A DNA stretch of 64,000 nucleotides, taken from the NCBI RefSeq assembly GCF_022376445.1, contig NW_025954998.1:186001-250000 (forward strand), in the 5' to 3' direction. Shown here piece by piece: positions 22,491-31,174 of the stretch (its first letter is position 1; every line of letters starts with the position of its first letter). The position numbers were made by a program, and so were the translations under genes. Source of the stretch: Fomitopsis serialis. Its lineage: Eukaryota > Basidiomycota > Agaricomycetes > Polyporales > Fomitopsidaceae. The notes below the pieces were generated by a model. The model did no database searches. It had not been told where the DNA came from and saw nothing but the letters and a program-made list of their open reading frames with translations.

Positions 22491-22783
22491 CCACGATCAG
22501 CGATACTTCCGGGGTACGGGAACCATGCGATGGCCTGGTATCGATTCCCGCGGCTACTCTGAACCTACGTAGGTCAGATACAGTCGATCAGCGCGAGCGC
22601 AAAAGCTCGACAAAGCCCAGTACATCCATCTCACAGGATGTACTGGCTTCTTCGGGTTCGACAGGCCTGTCAACGAATTTGGCGACCCAGTCAACCGAAG
22701 CCTCATCGAGACGATGTGAGGTGCGGACCGATTACAAGCCCACGGTCTCACGTTCGTACGAGCGGTACAAGACCCCCGCATGA
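20783..22783 (+). CDS. Ser/Thr-rich repeat protein encoded by the left arm (about 666 aa open frame)
   Basis: An uninterrupted frame from the ATG at 20783 to the stop at 22783. The N-terminal 150 residues are low-complexity, with a charged Lys/Glu stretch (AKEEEEEGCGASRESEQKG). From about residue 170 the protein is built from degenerate repeats that reuse the blocks GVSTN, LVVR.AGHEDG, SRD, VVP, HG.TADA and SLDVHT. No signal peptide, membrane helix or enzymatic motif is visible. A homologous but broken copy runs in the opposite direction in the right arm. Coding signal after the stop (to about 23218, with TIDEPKKHITSGSSEVLTP) suggests the original protein was longer. Whether it is a transposon-borne gene or an amplified host gene cannot be decided. 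Confidence 0.5.
   Translation: MASALSASAQCGALDRHHHLARDLDLGSHRDCLTDQQGARPVLTGRHARIRDWLAELPPVQLAAREDTSSGTRPSSSSPLLDSDPLRLDSDDPILTTRGSGNTRPSRATQDLHHACASPAPSDRTTQNGRNEERGGCKENPKEQGNAKEEEEEGCGASRESEQKGSKTRGTPLLHVPRSPLPVPVPAPAGVSTNEKLVVRSAGHEDGISASRDNSHVVPTTLHGNTADAQNCVSDVPILSLVPSPARVSTTNEVLRDDLQTVPSTSQGDTADAQCCTSGVSHSSAIDRRVVGTLSHSLDVHTTDQPRGSRSEGTPSMEVPTSTPTVLPVPKPPRVSTNMELVVRVAGHEDGTLSASRDDVAVVPAAKHGDTSDAPRCTSDVPRPSATHCTEGTSSLSLDVHTVDEHNNASGVLEEVPSVSFDPTHGIDAVEAHFTTVTPVRMSPASVPMSEGHTTNNEFVVCLPDVKNRALDWCSSTTIVPAVLTSRDGVSGESLGYPRLPPSTLLPLQTADTSSPSLDVPATAISVSHTSVSGEPHSSTGIPNSQPISAHTCPVPAPANGTTNNEVVVPTISDTSGVREPCDGLVSIPAATLNLRRSDTVDQRERKSSTKPSTSISQDVLASSGSTGLSTNLATQSTEASSRRCEVRTDYKPTVSRSYERYKTPA
20941..20970. 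repeat. Perfect 12-bp inverted repeat with 6-bp loop
   Basis: GCTAGCTGAACT, loop ACCGCC, then AGTTCAGCTAGC. It lies within the Ser/Thr-rich open frame of the left arm. The right arm keeps only a decayed version (gctagctaaacag). Confidence 0.8.
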
Positions 22784-22789
22784 CGCGCC

Positions 22790-23218
22790 AACGACCTTGC
22801 CCGCCATACACACGAGGGGCCGACCTCGAGTGTACGTGACGCCTCGACAACCAAGCCCGTCAGGCTGACGATCGACGAACCAAAGAAGCACATTACTTCC
22901 GGATCGTCGGAAGTACTGACTCCTTCGTTGTTGACCGCCAAACCCGCATCAACGACATTCAAGTCTAGCCTCAACTCAGCTACGTCGAGCCATCCTGCAT
23001 CGAGTACTCGCCGCACGCATGGTGGGTCGATCTCGCGCGTGCGAGATACAACTGCAGAAGTCCCCGATTCAACAAGGACTTCCATATGGCCAAACCAGAC
23101 TGCGACAGGGAGTGAACGGCGATGTTCACCCACCGTTGTATCCTCAATTTTCAAATGCTTGCGACTCCGAAGCCAGGGCATCCTGCACGTACAAGGGTAC
23201 GACTTCGCGCGCGTGTGA
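22790..23218 (+). pseudogene. Ser/Thr-rich coding remnant following the left-arm frame
   Basis: After the stop at 22783 the plus strand continues to read as low-complexity Ser/Thr-rich protein in another frame (LTPSLLTAKPASTTFKSSLN, RVRDTTAEVPDSTRTSIWPN) to a stop near 23218. Composition matches the protein before it, so a frame shift rather than a new gene is likely. It leads directly into the captured myosin-motor fragment. Confidence 0.4.
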
Positions 23219-23263
23219 AGCAAGCTCCGTGGAGGTCATCCAGGCTGGTCATCGGGAAAGTAC

Positions 23264-23701
23264 GAGCACACCGAGTGCTGTAGACACTTGGAATGCCTCT
23301 GTTTCCTGCACAACAAGCCTGGCGGCCTCATCCACATCATGGACGACCAGGCACCTCGCATGCCGAAGAAGAGCAGCCATACAATGGTTGAGGCGTTCAC
23401 GAAGTGGTGGGGCAACCACTCTTCGTTCAAAGCAGGCTCCATTGACCGTACGGGCTTCCCGACGTTCACAGTCAACCACTTCACCGGCCCTGTCACCTAT
23501 TCGTCGGAAAACTTCCTGGAATGCAATCTTGAGGCACTGAACCCTGACTTCGTCTCGCTCCTCCGAGGCACGAGCACCAGTGAAGGACCTTCGGCGGATG
23601 GTTCCGGATCATCGAACCCCTTCGTTCGCAGCCTGTACTCCGGCAAGGCGATCACGACACAGGCACACCCATGCGATGCGGACAATGTTGTACAACAGTG
23701 A
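23264..23701 (+). pseudogene. Captured fragment of a chitin-synthase-type myosin motor domain
   Basis: The frame 23288-23701 encodes about 137 residues with the marks of the C-terminal half of the myosin-like motor found at the N-terminus of fungal class V/VII chitin synthases. These include KPGGLIHIMDDQAPRMPKK, SSHTMVEAFTKWWGNHSSF, TGFPTFTVNHFTGPVTYSSE, ALNPDFVSLLRG and SGKAITTQAHP. The rest of the motor, the membrane region and the catalytic chitin synthase domain are absent on both sides. It lies inside the inverted-repeat island, directly after Ser/Thr-rich sequence, and ends in an early stop at 23699-23701. It is best read as a transduplicated gene piece. Domain identity is recognised from memory of the family, not from a search. 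Confidence 0.75.
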
Positions 23702-23759
23702 CGAGGGTGGTAGCGGCGGCGGCAAAATGACAGGTGGCAGCGGGACCAGTCGCGGTGGT

Positions 23760-23986
23760 GACGGCAAGCCAGTTGATGCTAAGTCTCGGGTTTCCGAGTC
23801 TTGAATCTCGAAAAAGGTACCCGTACCGGTCCCTTCCCCCTCCTCCATCTTAGTTTTTACACCAACAACAGGATCCATAGTGACCAACGAGGTCACCAAA
23901 TTCCCATGTAATGGTGCGGAGGTAAGAGTTCCGGGTACTTCACAGAGTACACCGGTGGGAGTCCTATGCTTCGCAGCATCGTGCAC
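23760..23986 (-). repeat. Fragment homologous to 27.24-27.33 kb
   Basis: Minus-strand reading MEEGEGTGTGTFFEIQDSET corresponds to MTEEGEGTPHGFIFESYDT in the frame at 27069-27599, and the DNA shares GTCCCTTCCCCCTCCTCC in the same orientation. The two pieces are therefore direct repeats inside the island. Confidence 0.5.
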
Positions 23987-24207
23987 ATCGAGCCATCTAT
24001 TGCTCAGTGTACCCGATGCTTGAGGTATGTAACGTACGTTTGATGTTTGCGATGTGTAGTGACTTGATTACTGTGCATATTATGGTATGATTACTTCGTA
24101 TGCACCTCGCATCTCGTAGAACTCACTCGAACTTACGACAATATACTTAGTGCTTTCGAGCATTAACTCGAGCAGGTCTCAGCGCGAGCATTTAGAGCAT
24201 CACGCAA

Positions 24208-24310
24208 ATGTATATAAGGACGAAGAGTTGAACAAAGGAGGACACACTTTGCTGGCCAAACATCTCTCCCTCTCATCTCTCTCACTTCTTTCTCTCTCTA
24301 ACTCGCCCTC
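24208..24310 (+). promoter_or_regulatory. TATA plus CT-rich promoter-like segment
   Basis: TGTATATAAGG at about 24210 is followed within 60-100 bases by a pyrimidine tract (CTCTCCCTCTCATCTCTCTC and similar). This resembles a plus-strand fungal promoter, yet the next plus-strand gene lies 1.3 kb away, so it may belong to a decayed element. Confidence 0.35.
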
Positions 24311-24373
24311 TCGTTGATAACTACTGTAACCGTATAGTAGTTAGTAATCAACAACACTTACTCTCTCACGACC

Positions 24374-24994
24374 CTAGACGGACTGATCACCCGTCTCGAC
24401 TGAAGTGTTACCTTGAGTGATGAACCCTAATAGCCAAACCTGTACAGGACAGTCCCCGTTGGACCTCGTCTTGTTACACGATGCGCCCGCAGTACTCGAC
24501 AGTACATTGCATACGAGCAAGGGCACATCCTTGCACGTACAGTGGTCGGCATTGATGATTACGGGATGAGTATCGCCGCCATGTTGAGGTGGACGCGAGA
24601 TGTCCGAGGTAGGAGTTGTCGAACACGACGAGATCAGTACATCCAGCGACTCGGGTGTACTGTATCTCGTTGACTGCTCGATAGCTTGCTCAGCAGTCAT
24701 AAAGGAGGGCGTACCGCGCACACTTGAGGTTGGTTCCTGGTGCGTGCGGCGTGTGTAATACGACGTGGAAGTGCTCGACGTGTGCGCGTCGAGGTCGTAA
24801 TTGCGCCTGCGTGGGTCATCGTCATCGAGATGGCCCGTAACCATCGACACCACATGCTCGTGCAGGTCGGTCTTGTCGGACCTGACGCGAGCCTGGCATG
24901 TCGCCAAGGTCGATGCGGGCAGTGATGTCGACGAGCTGATCGACGAGCTGATCGACGAGCTTCTGAACACGTCAATCACGTCATCGTCACGCAT
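24374..24994 (-). CDS. Ser/Thr-rich orphan protein (about 206 aa)
   Basis: Open frame from an ATG at 24994 (MRDDDVIDVF) to the stop at 24374; the frame is open further upstream to 25519 but that part overlaps the promoter of the divergent gene. The product has a run of Ser with a 12-bp tandem repeat in the DNA (GACGAGCTGATC, about three units near 24930-24962), then DKTDLHEHVVSMVTGHLDDD, and a Thr/Ser-rich C-terminal half. Its composition resembles the repeat proteins of the inverted arms. No motif is recognised. It could be a decayed island gene. Confidence 0.35.
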   Translation of the reverse strand: MRDDDVIDVFRSSSISSSISSSTSLPASTLATCQARVRSDKTDLHEHVVSMVTGHLDDDDPRRRNYDLDAHTSSTSTSYYTRRTHQEPTSSVRGTPSFMTAEQAIEQSTRYSTPESLDVLISSCSTTPTSDISRPPQHGGDTHPVIINADHCTCKDVPLLVCNVLSSTAGASCNKTRSNGDCPVQVWLLGFITQGNTSVETGDQSV

Positions 24995-25264
24995 GTTGGC
25001 CTCGCTGTGTGCAGTGAGCGAGTGGCTCGTTGTACTCGACGATGATGTCTTGATAGAGTAGGAGGACGCTGTGTAGGTTGCGAGTCTCCCGGGTCGAAAA
25101 GAGACCGGAAGGAATCGATGGTGTCGGTAGAAACGACGGGCGGGGGCTGTTGGCAAGCGGATGGGAAGGGGATGTGACGATTCGGGCCCGGAGGGGACGT
25201 ACGAGCTCGGATACTCGCAGGGGACACTGTAACGCGGTCGGAGGAGAGTGGTGGAGTCGTCCCA

Positions 25265-25412
25265 CAACGCAGGGACTCGGAGTGAACGCGTAGAAACTCG
25301 TTGAAGCCGGATAAAACGCAGAGAGCCAGAAGTAAACGCGGTGCTCGTTGAAGGTGAACGCAGTGATCTATTCGCAACGCAGTAAACGCAGGACGCAGTC
25401 AGAAACGCAGGG
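25265..25412. promoter_or_regulatory. Cluster of AACGC(A/G)G-type motifs between divergent frames
   Basis: Within 150 bp the motif AAACGCAG or a one-base variant occurs about eight times, all in the same orientation and at irregular 10-25 bp spacing. The cluster lies between the start regions of a minus-strand orphan frame and the plus-strand orphan gene at 25619, so a regulatory role is plausible but unproven. Confidence 0.4.
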
Positions 25413-25618
25413 AATCGCCGTTGAGCTCGCTCTCTACTCCTAGGTGGTAGGTAGGTAGGATCTCCCCCTCCCCGGTCCCCGGCTCCCTCCCTTATGTTCC
25501 CTCCGGCTTGCTCTCCCACGCCTCCGCCTCGCTGGCACTCCTCCCCGTACTTCCCCGTTCCCTCCGGTCCCTCTTAAGCCCCCTCCTTCCCTTCCTGTAC
25601 CGTCTCCCGTCCAGCGCC

Positions 25619-26430
25619 ATGCCCTCCGATGCCCCAGCCAACCCCTCCGCCATCGTCTACTCTACCCGCTTCTACCGTCTTCTTGCTCTCCTCCGGGATG
25701 AACGAGTCGTCGAGCCGCGTCTTGTCGCTGACAGTCCTTCCGAATGGTTGGCCTGGGCCCACGCCGCCCGCTGGATCGTCGTGGGTGATATTCATCTCGT
25801 ATATTCTCCTTCCGGCGGGCTGACGCTCCTTCCGGTGCGTAGCGCATGCTCTTCGACTCCCGGGCGCGAGCTACTGCGCATGGCGACGTGTCCCTCCCTC
25901 TCATCCGCCGGTTCTCCGACGTCCAGGATCTGATCGACTACCTTGACCAGGTGTTCTCGACCATCGCGTCCGAGCACAGCGTCGTTGGCGAGCCGTACCC
26001 TGCTATCGCCTGGTCCGCCAACCGCGTCGCTGTTGAGCAGTCCGATGTCGAAGTGGGCCGTCCGTTGCTTCCGGTCCGGTACCTCGAGAGGCCCATGCAG
26101 CTCTCCCCCCTCCGGGCTTCCTCCGACAGCCTCGACGCGCTCATCTCCCAGCTCCAACGTTACGCTAGCGTTCAACGTGACGTGTCCGCCTCCTTCCAGT
26201 CCGAGGCTCAGCATACCCGCCGTATTCTCTCCGGCCTGGCGTCCAGTGTTGCCGGCATGCACGATCGTCTTTCGCGTGGCATGTACGTTCCGGACGCTGA
26301 CTATTCCGGCATTCCGCGTCGCCTTCAGTTCCCTCCGGCGCGTACTAGTGACGATTTCGAGGATGCGGGTGTCGAAACCGAGACCGAGACTGATTTGATG
26401 GATGAGGGGGAGAGTGTGCGTGAGGAGTAG
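25619..26430 (+). CDS. Orphan gene inside the inverted-repeat island (about 270 aa)
   Basis: Starts at the ATG at 25619 (MPSDAPANPSAIVYSTRFYR). The first frame runs to about 25843; the second, beginning MLFDSRARATAHGDVSLPL, continues to the stop at 26430. One base missing near 25843 joins them. The protein looks ordered in its first 200 residues (SDVQDLIDYLDQVFSTIASE, ALISQLQRYASVQRDVSASF) and ends in an acidic Glu/Thr tail (VETETETDLMDEGESVREE). The middle helix could be a short coiled coil. I recognise no domain; a retroelement gag-like origin or a host cargo gene are both possible. Unlike the neighbouring repeat proteins it is not low-complexity, which makes it the best candidate for a functional gene between the arms. 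Confidence 0.55.
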
Positions 26431-27068
26431 TTCGTTCCTGTACCCTCCGGTGCCGTCCAGGGCTGCCTCCGGTTGCCCTAATGAGTTGCTTTCCGGTTGT
26501 GCTGCCTAGGTAACCTATCATTCGACGTCCCTTCCGTGTGTAACGCCGTCCGTTGTCCTTTGTAGTCGTTTGCCTTATATCCGTTGGTTCCGGGCCTGCT
26601 CTGTGGGGCTTCCCCACAACGCACCAGTCATGCACATGCCTGGCTGCATGCCGACTGTGTCGCTTTGACGGAGCGTTGTCCCAGCTGGTCTGTGCGTCGG
26701 ACGACCTGTGACCTGTCTGGCTGCTTAGTCTTCGACGAGGCTGGATAGCTTGAGGAAGCCAGTACATCCGGCAATGTGGATGTACTGTGCATCTTCTTGC
26801 ATTGATGCTCGCACAGACCGATCTTACACTGTGTCGGAGCAGTGACGGATCTTGTTATTGACGAACCCATTGACGTGCTTCTGGGCGCGTCGCCGTGAAC
26901 GTCACATCGAGGGCTGGCCTTACTTGCCGAGCACGTCATGACGGTGATGACGGACGTGCAGGTGGACGAGTCGATCGTGCATGATTGCACACCGACCGTG
27001 TCACTAGACATGGTCTCCAACGTCAAGGTCATGTCGTATACACTGAGCGAGGGGCTCCACGTCGAAGG
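26431..27068. other. Non-coding island sequence
   Basis: No supported frame. It contains a perfect short inverted repeat, GTGGGG with CCCCAC, at about 26601-26616, and otherwise nothing recognisable. Confidence 0.35.
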
Positions 27069-29480
27069 TCATATCTTGACGATGGAGGTGGAGATGGACA
27101 CATCGACCGTGCTTGATCGTGCGTCGACAGTGTCGCTGGGCGTAGGAGACTTCATGGACATGGCAGACGTGGGTGTGGCGATCAACGTGCTTCTCTGCAC
27201 GTCGATCAGAGACCTCCGCATCGTACCTGCATGTCTCGTGTCATAAGACTCGAAAATAAACCCGTGGGGTGTCCCTTCCCCCTCCTCCGTCATTGAAGAA
27301 GTGAGATTGGTACTATGTACGTCGAGTGAGCTGTTGCTCAACGTACCCAGTATGGAATATGCAGCGAGCACGTTAGAGAGTGCATCGCGCATGTTATCAG
27401 GCTCATCAGCGGGTAGTACGTCGAGCCTCGAGCTCGGTGTACTCTCCTCGCGAGAAGCAGGTGTCGTAGTAGGATTGAAAGATGCGTCGGTCGTGCTGGG
27501 TAGCACACCGAACACGTCGTGCGTCGTGACGGCGCTGGGCTCGTTAACCAGGCCGTCGAACAGATTCAGCAGCTCCGTAAGCCTTAAGGTCGCCAACACT
27601 GGGTGCAGCGAGCTCGGTGTTGAACTTCCGACTTTCCAGTGTTATCTTATCTTATCAGTTACGTACATATATGGACTTGTGTTCTGCGATGTAGTATTAC
27701 ATACATTCTTTTGATGGACTCTGTCTGGACTCATCTTGTGACTCGCTCCAGACCGATCTACACTGTTCCAGACTTATTCTGGATCATTCCACTCCCTTCC
27801 GGCATGTTCCATGACCTTCCAGTACATTCCTTGATCACATGGACGCTTATGCATATCCCTATCTCTGGAGTTAAGGCTTACTCATTTCCCTAAAACTCGG
27901 ACTTAGTGATTACTGATCTGCTTACTGATGTAGCATGTGATCAGTCCCAGACATGTATATATACTGGGGTGATTCCCCCCTAATGGATAACGATCTCTCC
28001 TCTCTTCTGCCTGCCTAGCATCAGAGTCTTCCCTCTGGGATAGGTCTGTTCACTCCACTCTACTGTCCTTCACTTCCACTGGCCTAACAAGCCCTTCTAA
28101 ACCTCTTTCACTTCAACACTCGGTGCTCGTTGTACCATGCGTCGGTGTGGACACCGGACACGTCTGCATCAAGACGGAAGCTTGAGGGGTCGCGGCGAGC
28201 ACGCTTGTGGATGTGTCGCGCACGCCCCGGAAGTCGGCCGTGAGCACATCGAGTGGAGGGCTCGACGTGCACAGAGCACGAAAGGGCATAGAGGAAGAAT
28301 AGGACGGTCCGGCAGAACCAAGAAGTTCCCCAGGCGCATCACTATATGAGTTATGGATATGGTGGAGGGCGGCGAGCACAGACTTGCGTGCTTCGTGCAC
28401 ATCCACAAGAAAGTCCTGGGGGGACACATCGAGCGACGAGCTCGGCGTATCCGCTGCGTGCGGTGGCACAAGAAAAGGGGGAGACGGCCTGGTAGAACTC
28501 GGAGACTCTCCAGACGTGTTGTCTCGCGAAGTGGGAGCAGCAGGCACAATGGCCGTGCTGCTGCATGGGCCCAGCATCCCGTTCTTGACAACGGAGAGGC
28601 ACGCAATGCACTCATTGGTCGTTGTGTTGCCTTCCGACGCGGGCACTGCGGCTGGTGACGTGTGTACTGGGTGCACGGTCGTGAGGCGCACCACGGAACC
28701 GTCACTCGCGCATGAGGGGTCGACGAGCGCGCCGGGTACGTTCGCCAGTACACCAGGCGGGGAGTTGCTCTCGTCCACAGTGTGTACATCGAGCTGTATG
28801 CTCGACGTACCCTCCGTGCGGCGGTTCATAGGAAGATGGGGCACGTCGGACGTGCAGCGATCGTCCGACGTGTTGCCATGCGAAACGTTGGGTACGACCA
28901 TGAGGTCGTCCCGGAAGATGGAAACGCCGTCTTCGTGGCCAGCAGCACGTACCACGGGCTTCTTGCTCATTGGTACCTCTGCTGGCGCAGACAGTAGCAA
29001 GTAAACGGACACGTCAGACGCGCAGCGCTGTGTGTCCGCCGTGTTGCCGTGTGTAACAGCGGGCACAACACATGGGTCGTCCCGGAAAGAGGAATTGCCA
29101 TCGTCGTGGCCAGCAGAGCGCACGACGAGCTTCGTGTTCGTCGATACGCCTGCTGGCACGGGCACTAGGAGCGGGAACGGCGAGGCAGGGACGGTCAGCG
29201 AGGGTGTACGGTCGCGTACCTGCGTTTTGCGAGCCTTCGTGCTCGTTTTTCTTGCTCGCCCCGCGCCCTCCCCCCTCCTCTCTCTTCCTCCCCTTCTCCT
29301 CTTCCTCCTTCCGCTTCCCTCGCGCCGCAGTCTCGACGTTGTGCGTGGTCTTGTTGCCCGACGCTGGACTTGCACGCGCGTCGTGCGAGTCCTAGGCCGC
29401 GTGGCCGTGTTGCGTGTCGCCAGGGCCGCAGGGATCCTGATTGAGGTCGCCAGATCCGACAGAGGATGTGAGAGGGTCAA
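27069..29480 (-). pseudogene. Right-arm copy of the Ser/Thr-rich repeat gene, split by a solo LTR
   Basis: The 5' part (29480-28124) reads GVSTNTKLVVRSAGHDDG, TAD and SLDV blocks exactly as in the left-arm protein but on the opposite strand. Its frame stops within the LTR boundary (residues STEC). Beyond the LTR the minus strand continues in a frame offset by one base (27599-27069) with ESTPSSRLDVLPADEPDN and SSLDVHSTN, the same repeat vocabulary. Excising the 501-bp LTR and one target copy joins the two parts. The upstream portion (29480-29700) also matches the left arm at DNA level but with frame breaks. It is not a functional gene in its present form. Confidence 0.6.
27618..28118. mobile_element. 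Solo LTR, 501 bp
   Basis: It begins TGTTGAACTT and ends CACTTCAACA, so the termini form a perfect 7-bp inverted repeat (TGTTGAA/TTCAACA) with the canonical TG...CA. It is flanked by perfect 5-bp direct repeats CTCGG at 27613-27617 and 28119-28123, the size made by retroviral-type integrases. Inside are a TATA-like GTATATATACTGG near 27954 and a CT-rich stretch after it, as in LTR promoters (U3-R-U5). No internal retrotransposon sequence or second LTR is present, so LTR-LTR recombination removed the rest. Copia or Gypsy origin cannot be decided. Confidence 0.85.
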
Positions 29481-30105
29481 ATGGAGAAGCGCGGAAGCTA
29501 GGGAGAAGGGCAGGAGGGGAAGGACTCGTCGATCTTGGGTCGCCAGAGGGGTTGTCGCGTGCTGCTAGCTAAACAGTTGCTGGTGACTCAAGCTCGCGTG
29601 TCCTTTGGAATGTGACGCGAGCGTATTGCTCTGCGGTTGGGCGGTCGTGGTGGCTGCCCGAGTCGTGGTCATGGTCGAGCCGGTGGTGGCAGCTGGTGGC
29701 GGTCGAGAGAAGCGTGTTGGGCGCTAGCGCCGGGACTGCTCAGCGGCGCACGCTCGTGCGTGCAACACTGCCGGGCACGGTGTCGGGTGCAGTCTGCGCG
29801 TCGTGGACAGCACTGTCCTACGGTGAGCTTGCAAATGGTCGCGAGAGGAAAAGTGGTCGCTGTGCTTGAAGGCACGGAACCGGCCCCGGCGGCCCCGGGC
29901 CGGTCGCCGAAAGTTATATATATATATGAAAGTGTCGACCCCATGTTTGAAATATATATATTGAGTCGTGTTGTATATATGTTGAGTGTCGTTTGATTGA
30001 TATAGTACTCGCTTTGTTATAGATACTAGTGCTCGATGTTTGATATATCTTGTTGACTTTGATATATATAGTGTTTATTTTTTCAGCAAACGGTACGCCA
30101 TAATT
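28124..30105 (-). repeat. Right arm of the long inverted repeat
   Basis: The reverse complement matches 20341-22490: first the 28-base outer end, then the (TA)n and GTCGACACTTTCATATAT block near 29920, the GC-rich palindrome near 29880 and the Ser/Thr-rich coding region. The inner edge of the match coincides with the solo LTR. The arms differ by numerous substitutions and indels, so they are old or evolved fast. Confidence 0.72.
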
Positions 30106-30890
30106 ACCGGGATCATCTTACTACTGACGACGTTCGAATCGATAGGAGACTGAATTATCTTGTCAACACTCCACCCATATCCCTCAAGGTCGCCCTGGGG
30201 GAAATGTTGAGAGGCGTCGGGCTCTACCAATGATGTCATGGGTATAGATACATCACTAGCGGGCAATGCTTACCTCGATGATTTGCCATACTCTCATGTT
30301 CTGTAGGTTCGGGCATATACTCCTCTCTACCACGGATTGAACTAGATTTTTCGGGGAGACGTTGACCGGGCATTTGACATAGATGTCTCCCAGGAGATCA
30401 CTGTCTCGAAAGACGAAGATCCGATGAGTGTTGGGACTCGGTCGCTTGGACGTTGATGGGCATGGATGTCTGCATGGCCTGTAGCGCATGTTGTGCTCTC
30501 ACCAGCCTGGCACTTATACGATTGGCCGGCTCCTTCCGGAATTCCAGACCCCCACGATACCCAGCTTCTGTTTACGTTGATAGCCGGGGAAGTCAATGAT
30601 TCATCGATCACCTCACGGATCATATCATCAACAGCACGGTATTCAGTACCAGTAGCGGAGTGTAATATAATGTCAGTACGCACCACAACTACCCGCGTAC
30701 CAAGCATCTTGACGCGATATGCAATCTTAGCTTGTACGAAGCCTCCAGCCCAGGCCCGGAGCCATACCATCTCCTGGATAGGCCGCAGGACATGCTGCGA
30801 AGACTCTGATCGCGAATCGCACGCAGGCGACGTGAATGTGTGCGCTTGGACAGGTGTCAGAGACATCTGTTGAGTAACTGAGGAACACAC
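30075..30890 (-). CDS. Copy 2 of the unrecognised island gene family
   Basis: The minus strand carries the family blocks RIFVFRDSDLLGDIYVKCPV, SPKNLVQSVVERSICPNLQN, MRVWQIIE before an intron with donor GTAAGC, then a 3' exon with QGDLEGYGWSVDKI, then DSNVVSSKMIPVIMAYRLLK and a TAA at 30075. Upstream sequence (VVVVRTDIILHSATGTEYRA) may be an earlier exon or a different frame of the same gene; it contains VIDESLTSP and INVNRSWVSWGSGIPEG. The last eight codons overlap the outer end of the right inverted-repeat arm, and the same 28 bases occur at the left arm's outer end. Among the three copies this one shows the fewest breaks. Function unknown; no secretion signal or membrane helix seen. Confidence 0.5.
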
Positions 30891-31075
30891 TGTATGGGTT
30901 TGCCTGTATTTTCGCTGGCTGCGAGCTGCATGTAAGCGCTACATCCAACTACTCTTGTCGACACAAGGCAAAGTTCCATACCACAACCTCTGGCAATCGG
31001 CATCCTAGATATGAAAGAGCTGAGTACGATGGGCGCTGTGAGGCGCTCCCTTCATCCCCTCAGACAGGTTGCTCA
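30885..31075 (+). repeat. Third copy of the PEPCK 3'-flank sequence
   Basis: Shares, in order, GTATGGGTTTGCCTGTATT, CATGTAAGCGCTACATCCAA (exact in unit B at about 17215-17234), a degenerate GGCAATCG..TCCTAG block, and GAGCTGAGTACGATGGGCGC with units A and B at 16.7-17.4 kb. No PEPCK codons remain. It lies just 5' (plus strand) of copy 3 of the island gene family, exactly as unit B lies just 5' of copy 1, so the two were duplicated together. Confidence 0.75.
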
Positions 31076-31174
31076 GCGAGCCCCTCCGTCTTGCTCTCGA
31101 GAGCCGATCTCATGCGTTAATTTAACTATTAAAGAGTGAGTGTGCAGTCCCGACCACATACATAGGATTACTGA

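Noticed and set aside
23990..24380. Second solo LTR suggested by TATA and CT-rich sequence
   Set aside because: I found no TG...CA termini with a matching flanking duplication.
20341..30105. Helitron explanation for the island (GC-rich hairpin near the ends and captured gene piece)
   Set aside because: The hairpin lies about 200 bp inside the ends, no CTRR terminus or Rep/helicase sequence is seen, and the ends are inverted repeats, which Helitrons lack.
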